A stretch of DNA of 39,348 nucleotides from Candidatus Azambacteria bacterium (GTDB lineage: Bacteria > Patescibacteriota > Minisyncoccia > GWC2-36-17 > WO2-46-25). Under the pieces are notes generated by a model. The model was not told the DNA's origin, ran no database searches, and saw nothing but the letters and a program-made list of their open reading frames with translations. Positions within the stretch are counted from its first letter, which is position 1. Every line of letters begins with the position of its first letter. Both the position numbers and the translations under genes were made by a program. Below, piece after piece: positions 8,024 through 16,363 of this stretch. The stretch is taken from NCBI GenBank assembly GCA_024654415.1, contig JANLHQ010000091.1:1-39348 (forward strand), read 5' to 3'.

Positions 8024-9121
8024 TTATAACGTCTCTGCAATTATTAAATCGAATGCGCTCTTAAAAATATCATGTTCGGGTGCGTGCCATACATGTATCG
8101 TGGCATTGCGCTCTATGGGGAGTGGTGTAAGCCACTCTGTAGCGCGAAACGCCTCATCTACTTGTGGCAAATCCTCTGACGAAACCACCCAAATATTCCC
8201 TGGCAATAAACTCGTACGGTCAAGCATAGGAACGACTGCTGAGACCTCTGTAATTAATGCTTTTCCCGCTGTGCTACAAACATCCTCTACCTGCTTGTTC
8301 ACATGTGCCTCAAGCGTCTTATTTGCGAATGCGCGCATGATCTCTTTTGCCTCTTCGTGTCCGACAGAAAAAGTTTTTTTGATTGCTTCGACTATTGTAC
8401 CATATCCACTACTCGTGACACCACTACCCACTACCGCACCATTCCTCACCAGTACTATGCTTATCTCACACTCAAACACACATACCACTATTGCGTTCTT
8501 GTCTGTATTTCCTAAAAATTTCACATACTTTGCCGCCGCATAGCGCATATCAAAAAACCCGCTCACTGATAATCCAGCTTCTGCGGCAACGTGAGATAGG
8601 CTCTGCGCAAGCGTATCGGCACATGCGACGCGCACGACATCTATAAGAACCTCTTCTCCATTTAGCCCCACTGGATCAGTAACGGCAAATCCGTCAATAT
8701 GAAACCGCTCTGCAATCCTTCGGGATGTCTCCCCTTCTTTCTCTTTTGCATGAATGCCAATAAGGGTGGCGAGCTCTTCTGTGGATATCTTTTTTTCCTT
8801 TGTCGCGCGGATCTCCTTCCCATGAAAAGATGAAAACAGCCCCACCCCTCCGCCGAGTGCAAATACCACATTGCGCGCCGCGCCCCCTTCCACAGTGGGT
8901 AAAGCCACGAGTGCCTTTCTACAACTAAGCGCTATCCGCTCTACATCAAGTATGCCCCCTGAAATTGCCTCCCCTTCCTGTGGTTCTGTCGCGGTTGCAG
9001 TAACAACTACATTTCCTTTTTCACGCCTTACAGAGGAAACAGTAATTTTATCGGTATACACACCAACAATAATTACAGCTGAACCTTCCTTTAAAACGGA
9101 TCCGGGTGACAAGAATTCCAT
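8024..9121 (-). CDS. FtsA/PilM-like actin-fold ATPase
   Basis: 365 aa from the ATG at 9121; the longer open frame overlaps alaS and is rejected. The protein looks like the actin/HSP70 superfamily as in FtsA or PilM: an alternating beta N-terminal region (SAVIIVGVYTDKITVSSV), a central ITVVCVFE-like strand written here as NAIVVCVFECEISIVLVRNGAVVGSG resembling the phosphate-binding beta hairpin, and IKKTFSVGHEEAKEIMR, typical of the PilM/FtsA 'phosphate 2' neighbourhood. It is 4 nt after alaS and upstream of the baseplate J-like gene. It could anchor division or a pilus-like machine; the pairing with a membrane protein favours an envelope role. The family call is moderate. Confidence 0.55.
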   Translation of the reverse strand: MEFLSPGSVLKEGSAVIIVGVYTDKITVSSVRREKGNVVVTATATEPQEGEAISGGILDVERIALSCRKALVALPTVEGGAARNVVFALGGGVGLFSSFHGKEIRATKEKKISTEELATLIGIHAKEKEGETSRRIAERFHIDGFAVTDPVGLNGEEVLIDVVRVACADTLAQSLSHVAAEAGLSVSGFFDMRYAAAKYVKFLGNTDKNAIVVCVFECEISIVLVRNGAVVGSGVTSSGYGTIVEAIKKTFSVGHEEAKEIMRAFANKTLEAHVNKQVEDVCSTAGKALITEVSAVVPMLDRTSLLPGNIWVVSSEDLPQVDEAFRATEWLTPLPIERNATIHVWHAPEHDIFKSAFDLIIAETL

Positions 9122-9125
9122 ATAG

Positions 9126-10979
9126 TTATTTAATAGTGGCACGAATGCGCCGCACGCCAGCAGATGATGCCTCCTCCTTAATAATTCTGAATTTGCCAAT
9201 CTCTTTCGTATTAACAACATGAGGTCCCCCACACAACTCATGTGAAACAGTGTTTTCCTTATTCCCGATAGAATACACCTGAACTGTGTTTCCGTATTTT
9301 TCCTTATTAAACATAAGTGCTCCTGATTTTTCCGCATCATCAATTGCCATTTCCTTATTCGTAACCGGTAGTGCTTCCGTGATGTGGTGATTTACAATAT
9401 CTTCCACTCTTTTTTTCTCTTCATCTGTCATTTTCTGGGTGTGGATAAAGTCAAAACGCAGCCGTTCGGCGGTGATGTCGGATCCACGCTGACGAACATG
9501 ATCGCCGAGCACCTCTCGAAGTGCCGCCTGCAGTAAGTGCGTTGCGGTATGCAGGCGAGTTACTGTAGCAAGCTCTATATCATCAGCTGCTTTCAATTCG
9601 CCGGTCTGTAGCGTCATACCATGTCCGCCAAATTTTTTCTCTGCTCCTGCGCGAGATACTTCTTGATGCTTTTTATATTCTTCCCAGAACCCCTTTTCAT
9701 CAATCGTAATACCTGCGTCTGTAGCGAGGTCCATCATGAGCTCAAGACGAAACCCGTCCGTCTGCTGAAGATTAAATGCATCACTGCCTTGTATTATTTT
9801 TGTCGTTTTTAGCGCGCTCTCAACTAATGTATAGAATTTTTTCATCCCCCGCTCAAACGCCTTGTCGAATAAGCTATACTCAGCTGCAAATGCCGTAATA
9901 ATATATTCTATCGGTACGTGTAGATATTGCTCCTTATAATATCTATAGATTATTTCGATTGGCGCACAATAAAAATCATCGGGTAATTTTAATATTTTTG
10001 CATGCGTTATAGCCCGCCGCACCAGATTGCGCAAAATATATCCTCGCTCAGCGTTTGACGGAAGAATACCCTCAGAGATCAAAAAAACCGCGGCTCGAAG
10101 ATGATCGGCAATGATACGATACCGCCGCGCTTCCTGTGTGTATGGAGTGTCCTTGTTTTCAAATGAGGCAATAATGGCGGAAAAGATATCTATCTCAAAT
10201 ACCGTTTCTTTTCCTTGGAGCACCATCGCAATTCGCTCAAGCCCCATACCAGTATCAACGTTTTTATGTGCAAGCGGTGCGTATGCATACCCGCCACTTC
10301 CATCCTCTTTCTTTTCGTATTCCATGAATACGTTATTCCAAATTTCTACATACCTACCACAGTCACAATTAACATGGCATGTATCACCAAACACAGTATC
10401 ATGCGCTTTCCCGGTATCATAAAATATCTCCGTATCCGGACCGCACGGCCCCTCTCCCGGTAATTCCCACCAATTTTTCTTTTTCGGGTACATTGCAATG
10501 CGCCCATTTTCTACGCTTGCATCCATGCCGGCAGTTGCAAATGCTTCTTTCCAACACTGTATGGACTCGTCGTCTTGGGGAGCTCCAAGTGTAGCATCGC
10601 CCTCAAATACCGTTACATATATCTTTTGTGGATCAATACCAAACCATTCTTTGGAAGTAAGGAGCTCAAAGCTCCATGCAATAGACTCTTTTTTAAAATA
10701 GTCGCCAAGGGACCAATTCCCGATCATTTCAAAAAAAGTAAGGTGACGATTATCCCCCACTTCTAGAATATCATCGGTACGGAGACATTTTTGTGCATCA
10801 ACAAGACGCGCACCCTGAGGATGCTTTTTACCCATAAGATAGGGTACTAACGGCTGCATTCCTGCAGTGATGAATAAAACCGTCTTATCTTCAGGGATAA
10901 GTGAAGCAGACGGAATGATCGTATGCCCCTGCTTTTTGAAAAACTCAAGAAATTTTTGTCGGGTTTCAAGTGCTGTCAT
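9126..10979 (-). CDS. alaS: Alanyl-tRNA synthetase, short form
   Basis: 617 aa, against about 875 in E. coli. The start at 10979 (MTALETRQKFLEFFKKQGH) is supported by an extended -10 box 8 nt upstream. The class II catalytic domain shows FITAGMQPLVPYLMGKKHP, FFEMIGNWSLGDYFK and GMGLERIAMVLQG. The editing domain has HTATH (477-481) and CGGPH (near 581). The C-terminal DHHA1/oligomerisation domain is absent, and the protein ends after the SSAGVRRIRATIK strand. Short AlaRS forms like this are known in reduced genomes. It charges tRNA-Ala in the cytoplasm and heads an operon with the FtsA-like gene. Confidence 0.95.
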   Translation of the reverse strand: MTALETRQKFLEFFKKQGHTIIPSASLIPEDKTVLFITAGMQPLVPYLMGKKHPQGARLVDAQKCLRTDDILEVGDNRHLTFFEMIGNWSLGDYFKKESIAWSFELLTSKEWFGIDPQKIYVTVFEGDATLGAPQDDESIQCWKEAFATAGMDASVENGRIAMYPKKKNWWELPGEGPCGPDTEIFYDTGKAHDTVFGDTCHVNCDCGRYVEIWNNVFMEYEKKEDGSGGYAYAPLAHKNVDTGMGLERIAMVLQGKETVFEIDIFSAIIASFENKDTPYTQEARRYRIIADHLRAAVFLISEGILPSNAERGYILRNLVRRAITHAKILKLPDDFYCAPIEIIYRYYKEQYLHVPIEYIITAFAAEYSLFDKAFERGMKKFYTLVESALKTTKIIQGSDAFNLQQTDGFRLELMMDLATDAGITIDEKGFWEEYKKHQEVSRAGAEKKFGGHGMTLQTGELKAADDIELATVTRLHTATHLLQAALREVLGDHVRQRGSDITAERLRFDFIHTQKMTDEEKKRVEDIVNHHITEALPVTNKEMAIDDAEKSGALMFNKEKYGNTVQVYSIGNKENTVSHELCGGPHVVNTKEIGKFRIIKEEASSAGVRRIRATIK

Positions 10980-10987
10980 ATTCGCGC

Positions 10988-10996
10988 ATTCTAGCA
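10988..10996 (-). promoter_or_regulatory. Extended -10 of alaS
   Basis: TGC-TAGAAT on the minus strand (10996-10988) lies 8 nt before the ATG at 10979. No Shine-Dalgarno is present. It overlaps the region just after the upstream gene's terminator. Confidence 0.55.
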
Positions 10997-11011
10997 GAAA
11001 CGCAGGCAAAA

Positions 11012-11047
11012 AAAAAGATGGCCCCCTGATTATTCAGAAAGCCATCT
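11012..11047 (-). terminator. Rho-independent terminator after the 175-aa gene
   Basis: On the minus strand AGATGGC (11047-11041) pairs with GCCATCT (11022-11016), with an inner CTGA-ATAA-TCAG hairpin, followed by a run of T. It ends the 11060-11587 gene. Confidence 0.8.
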
Positions 11048-11059
11048 ATGCGACATATT

Positions 11060-11587
11060 CTATATAGTTACTATGGTCGCCTTTTTGGGCGCCCTCTCCT
11101 TGTCCTCCACGCCGACGGAAAGAAAGTTAAGGACAAGATTACGCATTGCATCGTTAAAGGTATCCCCCTTACCAGTACTATACACCACCTCACCATCTGA
11201 GATATGTATGAATACGCGCGGCATGAAAGTAAACTCGACTACCTCAATCCATGACGTCTGAGGCACTCTTCCGTCGTCATTAGAAATCACGACCATCGCG
11301 ACGAAGCTCGCATCAAGCTCAACTCTCTCATCAGAGAAACTCCCAATCTCCGAGCCGGCATGCATACACACCTTTTTATGCAGTTGCGTAAAATCAAAAC
11401 ACTGGATCGCGGAGCGTTCCACGCTCAACGGATACGGAGAGTCATCTTCGTTTGCATGCTCCATAGGATCCATGGAAGTCCCATTTGTAATATATGGCAC
11501 AAAGAAAAGAACGGTGACCAAGGCAAAACAGAACAGTGACGTCCTGAACTCTGGAGTTAGAAAACTCCACCATCTATTTTCTTTCAT
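11060..11587 (-). CDS. Hypothetical membrane-anchored protein
   Basis: 175 aa, not recognised. One N-terminal membrane segment (about residues 16-33, SLFCFALVTVLFFVPYI) is followed by an outer domain with two cysteines in the segment IQCFDFTQLHKKVCMHAG, which could pair. The C-terminal half reads like a mixed alpha/beta fold (SWIEVVEFTFMPRVFIHISDGEVVYSTG). It has its own promoter, a strong Shine-Dalgarno (AAAGGAGGAG) 4-5 nt before the ATG and its own terminator, so it is a real monocistronic gene. Such a strong ribosome site contrasts with the leaderless core genes. Confidence 0.7.
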   Translation of the reverse strand: MKENRWWSFLTPEFRTSLFCFALVTVLFFVPYITNGTSMDPMEHANEDDSPYPLSVERSAIQCFDFTQLHKKVCMHAGSEIGSFSDERVELDASFVAMVVISNDDGRVPQTSWIEVVEFTFMPRVFIHISDGEVVYSTGKGDTFNDAMRNLVLNFLSVGVEDKERAPKKATIVTI

Positions 11588-11642
11588 ACGTCTCCTCCTT
11601 TTGTGTAAGGGTTATATGCTTATATTGTAAAGAGCTTGTTTT

Positions 11643-11671
11643 TATATTGTCATATTCACTATAAGAGTCAA
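11643..11671 (-). promoter_or_regulatory. Promoter of the 175-aa gene
   Basis: TTGACT (11671-11666 on the minus strand), 17-nt spacer, AATATA (11648-11643). A leader of about 50 nt with an AGGAGG site follows. It sits immediately after the purC terminator. Confidence 0.55.
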
Positions 11672-11674
11672 GTT

Positions 11675-11710
11675 AAAACGCCGAGGATATTATTATATCC
11701 TCGGCGTTTT
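11675..11710. terminator. Strong terminator hairpin after purC
   Basis: A perfect 16-bp stem, AAAACGCCGAGGATAT with its complement at 11695-11710, around a TATT loop, with T runs on both sides. It lies 18 nt beyond the purC stop. Confidence 0.9.
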
Positions 11711-11728
11711 TTTGGTATCTTTCTTTTA

Positions 11729-12571
11729 CTACTCAAGGAACAGTGATGTTAGGTGCGCAACCACTGCGTAATCTGACAAGATTTTCGCAAGCTCTGCGGG
11801 TGTGAACGGGCGCTTGAGTTTTGCGATCTTGCGGAAATAATCTTTATCAATCGCGCAGTTCTCATCACCTCCTATCCAGAGTCTGGATGACTCACTGTCA
11901 ATCACGTCGCCGATACGAATGACGCCATCCTTGTCATATCCGAACTCCTTCTTCATATCAACAAGTCTGACGCCAAGAGCTGCAAAAGCATCTCTGAAAA
12001 TGATGAAGCTCTCTATCGCGAGCTCCTCGATCTTGTCCAGGTCGCCGATATGTTTCGGCAACAATGGATTCTCTTTCCAGGACACCGCCCCCATCTTCGC
12101 ATTTTCATGTTCCGCCGGAATGCCCGCATTATACAGGGAGAACCGCTCTCTCTCATGATCCCATATCATCAGTGGATCATGATTTGTGTCGTCTTTGTAA
12201 AAAAACTCAACAATGGGACGAGCATACGGCTTCCCTTTGGTCTCATGTGGATACCTCTTGTTACGCGATCCATAGGAACAGTCTCGGATAACGACCTCAA
12301 TCGGCATCATCCTGAGCCGCACGGCGCGAAACGTGTTTGCATCGACCTGCTCTAAAAAATGCGTGGGTATATGCTTTGCATTGAGCAGACGGAAGCAATT
12401 CACAGCGATGGTTGTAGCAAGGACATCCTTGCCTTCCATGTCGATTCTTGAGTCGCCATCTCCTGCAGTGATGGCTTTTTTGCTTCTCACAAGCGCTTCT
12501 GTTGCGTTATCGAGCTCAGCAAGGATGTCCTTGGTTTTTCCTGAAGCGATCACCTCTTTAATGCTTTCCAT
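11729..12571 (-). CDS. purC: Phosphoribosylaminoimidazole-succinocarboxamide synthase
   Basis: 280 aa. SAICAR synthetase joins CAIR and aspartate with ATP in purine synthesis. Visible family features: IASGKTKDIL near the N-terminus, RLRMMPIEVVIRDCSYGSRNKRYPH (the conserved PxEVVxR block), and VRLVDMKKEFGYDKDGVIRIGDVIDSESSRLW (the ADEIxPDSxRxW equivalent; here GDVIDSESSRLW). It follows purB by 15 nt with a GGAGG site, forming a two-gene operon. The remaining purine genes are not in this window. Confidence 0.92.
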   Translation of the reverse strand: MESIKEVIASGKTKDILAELDNATEALVRSKKAITAGDGDSRIDMEGKDVLATTIAVNCFRLLNAKHIPTHFLEQVDANTFRAVRLRMMPIEVVIRDCSYGSRNKRYPHETKGKPYARPIVEFFYKDDTNHDPLMIWDHERERFSLYNAGIPAEHENAKMGAVSWKENPLLPKHIGDLDKIEELAIESFIIFRDAFAALGVRLVDMKKEFGYDKDGVIRIGDVIDSESSRLWIGGDENCAIDKDYFRKIAKLKRPFTPAELAKILSDYAVVAHLTSLFLE

Positions 12572-12586
12572 TTTCGCGTACCCTCC

Positions 12587-14017
12587 TCAGCTAAGAGTTA
12601 TGTTTAGTTTCGATGCCCAAGCCTCCGCAACCCTCACCGCCTTTTGTGCTGCGATGCCAGTATATAAACGCTCTGGCATCGTAAAGACCCTCCTTTGATC
12701 TTTTGTCATCTCCGCGAAATACGGCTTGAGCTCCTCATCTTGCTGTGCGAGCTCCTCCAGCGGCCTTCCTTGCTCGCGTGCGCGCATGGAAAGCTCTCTC
12801 ACTTTTTCGTGTGCGTCGGGATGCCCAAGCGCCGCGAGCGTAAGATACAGCGGCTCTGCCACGATAAGCCCTCGCTGAAATTCGAGATTGCGTGAAATGC
12901 TTTCGCGACACACAACCAATTTTTTCATTGCTCGATTCAATCGCCGCGCCATATACACGACGTAGTTGATAATCTCCGGATACGTGCGCGCTGATGCAGA
13001 CCCGGTAAGATCACGCTGATGCTCGCTTACCTGATCAAGTACAACAGTGACCATATGTCCTTGCACAATCTTGTACATACTTTCGATGTTCTCGAACGTT
13101 ATGGGGTTTTGCTTGTGCGCCATTGTTGATGACCCCACCTGTCCGTCGCTCATTCCTTCAGCTACTTCAGCAATCTCGGTACGCTGAAGATTGCGCATAT
13201 CGCGCGCGACGTTCGCCATCACACCAGCTGCCATTGCAGCCTCCTGCATGAGCCGTATTATGGGCTCTGGGGGTGCAATCTGCGTCGAACACAGCGCAGG
13301 AGAGATGCCGAGCTCTTTAAGAATATCCTCCTCAAAAAGCTCGGGGTTTTCGAAAAAGAGTGTTGAGGCGTTATACGCCCCTACCGCACCGGAAAACTTA
13401 CCTCGAAGCTCTGTGGCGCGCTCACGCAACTGCACAATGCACCCGCCGAGACGATTCACATAGCTTGCTATAGAGAATCCAAACGTAATCGGTACCGCGT
13501 GCTGACCATGCGTTCTCCCAATCTGCGTTGTGTCCGCCTCTCTGAGCGCAAGTTTGATGAGCGTCTCTTCAAGTGCAAGGAGCTCTGGAATAACAACATC
13601 CTGCATAGTGTCGCGATAGCTCAGTGCTCTCGCGGTATCTATGATGTCGTACGATGTAGCGGTGCAATGGACGAATCGCTTTGCTTCGTCGCTCAACCTC
13701 TTTTGAATACAATTCACGACCGCACGGACATCGTGTTTGGTGCGAACTTCTTCTGCGGCTACCTCATCCATGCCAACCTGCTCACACGCTTGCACAACTT
13801 CTTCTACGATGTTCTGCGCACACAGGCCCCGGTTATGGAGCACCTTCACTAAGGCAATCTCAACCATGCATAAATATCCGAGAAACGCCTCAGATGAAAG
13901 CCTATCTGCAACTTCCTGCACATAATAACGGTGATCCGCTGGAGAGATGCTCTCGTGTACTCCCCTCACCTGCCCTCTTTGCTCTCGCGCGCTCCTCTTC
14001 TTGGCAAATTCCTGCAT
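12587..14017 (-). CDS. purB: Adenylosuccinate lyase
   Basis: 476 aa. Fumarase/aspartase superfamily. Motifs: GRTHGQHAVPITFGF, and the signature loop GSSTMAHKQNPITFENIES, with Ala where many members have Pro. It splits SAICAR and adenylosuccinate, releasing fumarate. The start is supported by AAAAGGAGGG 5 nt upstream. It is first in the operon with purC. A 9-bp inverted repeat immediately downstream of the predicted transcription start suggests repressor or RNA-level control. Confidence 0.93.
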   Translation of the reverse strand: MQEFAKKRSAREQRGQVRGVHESISPADHRYYVQEVADRLSSEAFLGYLCMVEIALVKVLHNRGLCAQNIVEEVVQACEQVGMDEVAAEEVRTKHDVRAVVNCIQKRLSDEAKRFVHCTATSYDIIDTARALSYRDTMQDVVIPELLALEETLIKLALREADTTQIGRTHGQHAVPITFGFSIASYVNRLGGCIVQLRERATELRGKFSGAVGAYNASTLFFENPELFEEDILKELGISPALCSTQIAPPEPIIRLMQEAAMAAGVMANVARDMRNLQRTEIAEVAEGMSDGQVGSSTMAHKQNPITFENIESMYKIVQGHMVTVVLDQVSEHQRDLTGSASARTYPEIINYVVYMARRLNRAMKKLVVCRESISRNLEFQRGLIVAEPLYLTLAALGHPDAHEKVRELSMRAREQGRPLEELAQQDEELKPYFAEMTKDQRRVFTMPERLYTGIAAQKAVRVAEAWASKLNITLS

Positions 14018-14077
14018 ATACCCTCCTTTTGTAGTTGTTGACTATGTAATTTTTAAATAACAACGCCACGAGTTTGT

Positions 14078-14100
14078 GGAATTCACCGATTGTGAATTCC
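14078..14100. promoter_or_regulatory. Operator-like inverted repeat upstream of purB
   Basis: Perfect 9-bp arms GGAATTCAC / GTGAATTCC with a 5-nt spacer. It lies just downstream of the purB promoter, where a repressor would block transcription or the RNA would form a 5' hairpin. Confidence 0.5.
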
Positions 14101-14107
14101 TGTCGCA

Positions 14108-14135
14108 ATACTATGAGAATTACGCAAAAAGTCAA
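14108..14135 (-). promoter_or_regulatory. Promoter of purB-purC
   Basis: TTGACT (14135-14130 on the minus strand), 16-nt spacer, TAGTAT (14113-14108). Transcription should start near 14101, leaving a leader of about 84 nt. Confidence 0.55.
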
Positions 14136-14164
14136 CCCCTTTGCTATATAATGGCACTAAAAAA

Positions 14165-15277
14165 TTACACTATCACTCCTCCACCGATAACTACATTTCT
14201 TTTATAAAACACAATAGACTGCCCGGGTGCTACTGCGCGCTGGGGCCTGTGAGATACAACGTGAGTGTTTCTTCCTTTCTTCACGATCTTACACGCCTCA
14301 AGCGGTTGGCGATATCGAATCCGCGCTTTACACGCGACAGGGAATTTCGGCGCCTTACCAGACACCCAGTTACATCCTATGACATCCATTTCTTTCTTAT
14401 ATAACTCCGCGTCACCCACGCCTTCGCTAACATATAAAATGTTTTTTTTCATGTCCTTTCCCGCTACATAATACGGCGTGCCGCCGCCGGGCGAACCGAT
14501 ACCGTGTCGCTGACCGATAGTATAAAACATCGCTCCTTCGTGCTCGCCAACTGTCTTTCCACTTGTTGTGATGATTTTTCCTTTTTTAGGCTTGATCATG
14601 CTTTTGAGAAAATCATGTACATTCACTTCACCGACAAAACACAACCCTTGGCTATCCTTTTTTTCAGCTGTCGGCAACCCGAACGTACGCGCCATCTCCC
14701 GTACCTTGCCTTTCGTATACTCGCCAACTGGCATAAGGGTATGCATAAGTTGTTTTTGCGTAAGTGTCCACAAAAAATAGCTTTGATCTTTCTGTGCGTC
14801 TTTCCCCGTGCACAGCCGTGCAATACCTGCGCGGCGCGTCACACGCGCATGATGTCCTGTTGCTACAAAATCGGCGCCGAGCTTTCTTGCTTTGTCAAAA
14901 AATACGCCAAACTTTATTTCTTTATTACACATCACATCGGGGTTCGGTGTAATGCCCGCACGATATGCCTTTACCATATATTCAACCACTTTTGTGCGAT
15001 ATTCTTTTTCAAAATCAAATGTATAAAAAGGAATGTCCAGGGCCGCCGCGACGCGTCGTGCATCTTCTTGGTCTGTTATCCATGGGCACATCGTTTTATC
15101 TTTAAAAAAACGGTTATCTGACCATCCTTTAATAAATACACCAACTACGTCATATCCTTGTTTTTTAAGCAATGCCGCAGCCACAGACGAGTCCACGCCT
15201 CCAGACATGCCGACGAAGACCCTTCGACCGCGTTCAAGGCCTATTTTTTTCTTCTTTTTTTGTCTGATCTTCTTCAT
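14165..15277 (-). CDS. mnmA: tRNA-specific 2-thiouridylase MnmA
   Basis: 370 aa. PP-loop ATPase that puts sulfur on U34 of tRNA Lys/Glu/Gln. The ATP-binding motif is GMSGGVDSSVAAALLKKQGY. Catalytic cysteines lie in NPDVMCNKEIKFG and SQGLCFVGEV. I start at the ATG at 15277 (MKKIRQKKKKK): the in-frame ATG 15 nt upstream lies inside the predicted -10 hexamer. A lysine-rich tract precedes the PP-loop domain. The sulfur donor is probably a cysteine desulfurase such as the SufS at 35061. It is monocistronic. Confidence 0.93.
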   Translation of the reverse strand: MKKIRQKKKKKIGLERGRRVFVGMSGGVDSSVAAALLKKQGYDVVGVFIKGWSDNRFFKDKTMCPWITDQEDARRVAAALDIPFYTFDFEKEYRTKVVEYMVKAYRAGITPNPDVMCNKEIKFGVFFDKARKLGADFVATGHHARVTRRAGIARLCTGKDAQKDQSYFLWTLTQKQLMHTLMPVGEYTKGKVREMARTFGLPTAEKKDSQGLCFVGEVNVHDFLKSMIKPKKGKIITTSGKTVGEHEGAMFYTIGQRHGIGSPGGGTPYYVAGKDMKKNILYVSEGVGDAELYKKEMDVIGCNWVSGKAPKFPVACKARIRYRQPLEACKIVKKGRNTHVVSHRPQRAVAPGQSIVFYKRNVVIGGGVIV

Positions 15278-15287
15278 ATACGATATA

Positions 15288-15296
15288 GTCATACCA
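15288..15296 (-). promoter_or_regulatory. Extended -10 of mnmA
   Basis: TGG-TATGAC on the minus strand (15296-15288), ten nucleotides before the ATG at 15277. The same TATGGTATGA string precedes the PEGA gene. Confidence 0.5.
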
Positions 15297-15303
15297 TAAA
15301 ATG

Positions 15304-15332
15304 TTGACTAAAGGAATATAGTGTGCTAATTT
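15304..15332 (+). promoter_or_regulatory. Promoter of the beta-barrel gene
   Basis: TTGACT (15304-15309), 17-nt spacer, TAATTT (15327-15332). A leader of about 120 nt follows, with an isolated AAAGGAGGTATCC at about 15378-15390 and the actual AGGAG site at 15445-15449, 10 nt before the ATG. Confidence 0.5.
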
Positions 15333-15459
15333 CACAACTTCACAGGGAGTCGTTCTTCGAAAATAAAATAAATATAAAGGAGGTATCCGGCACTATTTCT
15401 TCGTTTTTTTTACATGCAGGGCGCAATAATGCGCAAACCATACTAGGAGAAAAGAAAAG

Positions 15460-16293
15460 ATGAGAAAGATACCGTCGTACCCGTTGTTTTTATTACTGTT
15501 TTTATTCATACTCGCTCCGATGGGTGCGTTCGCCGCATCCGTAGGAAGCCCCGAGACGCTCGGCGGATTCGGAAAGGTCGCTGTTGGCCTCGAATACGAC
15601 AGCTTGAGTCAGCCGCTCAAACTCACGAGCGGTAGTATCACGCGCGACGTGTTCAGGGAGGACTTCACTGCCAGCAACATGGACATGAAAACACGGACCA
15701 CCTACCTGGTCGGCACAGTCGGGATATTACCCACCATGGACGCGTTCTTTGCGCTTGGTATCAATAGGGCTAAGATCGGGCTTAGTGCAGACTACATAGG
15801 CGGGGCATCGGACGACATCTCCGTCACGGACAACTCTAACCTTGCCTATAAGCTTGGAGTGAAGGGAAGGATCATGGAAGTTTCCGGTATTAATCTCAAC
15901 GGTATGCTCCAGTACGCTGCCTTTAAGATGAACGGCCGCTTTTCCGTGAACGGCATGGATCTCGACGCATTCTATGACCGCGATGCGACATACAGTACCA
16001 AGACACATGTCCGCGAGTGGCAGGCGGCACTGACTGCCAGCAAGCAGATGGGACGCTTCAGCCCTTACCTCGGCGCAACATGGCGTAGGACATCGGTGAG
16101 TAATACCACCGCTATCCAGGTCACAGATGTGGAGGGTTCATATGAGGTCTTCTTCAACGCAAAGGCGAAAGAGGACCACGCGCTTGACGCCGTCATCGGC
16201 ACGGGCGTTATGATCACAGAGCATCTTGGGGCCGGTGTGGAATATCAGCCCCAAAACAAAGAAGGCGCCATCTCCGCAAGCTACGCATTCTAA
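15460..16293 (+). CDS. Outer-membrane-type beta-barrel protein
   Basis: 277 aa. A clean Sec signal peptide (KIPSYPLFLLLFLFILAPMG, then AFA cleavage site near residue 26) precedes a series of amphipathic beta strands with aromatic girdles and turns (for example RTTYLVGTVGILPTMDAFFALG, FSPYLGATWRRTSV, AVIGTGVMITEHLGAGVEY). The last residue is Phe in a SASYAF end, the signature that BAM recognises in outer membrane proteins. By pattern this is an OmpA/porin-like barrel of perhaps 10-12 strands. Patescibacteria are generally thought to lack an outer membrane, which makes it unexpected. It has a strong ribosome site, a long leader and its own terminator. Neighbouring genes do not explain it. Confidence 0.7.
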   Translation: MRKIPSYPLFLLLFLFILAPMGAFAASVGSPETLGGFGKVAVGLEYDSLSQPLKLTSGSITRDVFREDFTASNMDMKTRTTYLVGTVGILPTMDAFFALGINRAKIGLSADYIGGASDDISVTDNSNLAYKLGVKGRIMEVSGINLNGMLQYAAFKMNGRFSVNGMDLDAFYDRDATYSTKTHVREWQAALTASKQMGRFSPYLGATWRRTSVSNTTAIQVTDVEGSYEVFFNAKAKEDHALDAVIGTGVMITEHLGAGVEYQPQNKEGAISASYAF

Positions 16294-16315
16294 GCGGAGC
16301 ACACAATTTAAAATT

Positions 16316-16343
16316 AAAGCCCCCATCATTCGATGGGGGCTTT
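16316..16343. terminator. Bidirectional terminator
   Basis: 12-bp stem AAAGCCCCCATC / GATGGGGGCTTT with an ATTC loop between the convergent beta-barrel gene and the 51-aa gene; T-rich on both sides. Confidence 0.88.
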
Positions 16344-16363
16344 CTTCTTTTTCTGCGGGAAAT

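Noticed and set aside
9122..9343. 74-residue extension of the FtsA-like protein
   Set aside because: It lies in the alaS coding region in another frame and is not similar to the family.
10980..11009. Upstream alaS start (MPAFLLECAN)
   Set aside because: It includes the predicted -10 box and the usual AlaRS start is MTALETRQKFL.
14504..15121. 205-aa open frame on the plus strand
   Set aside because: Antisense to mnmA, no ribosome site and no recognisable protein features.
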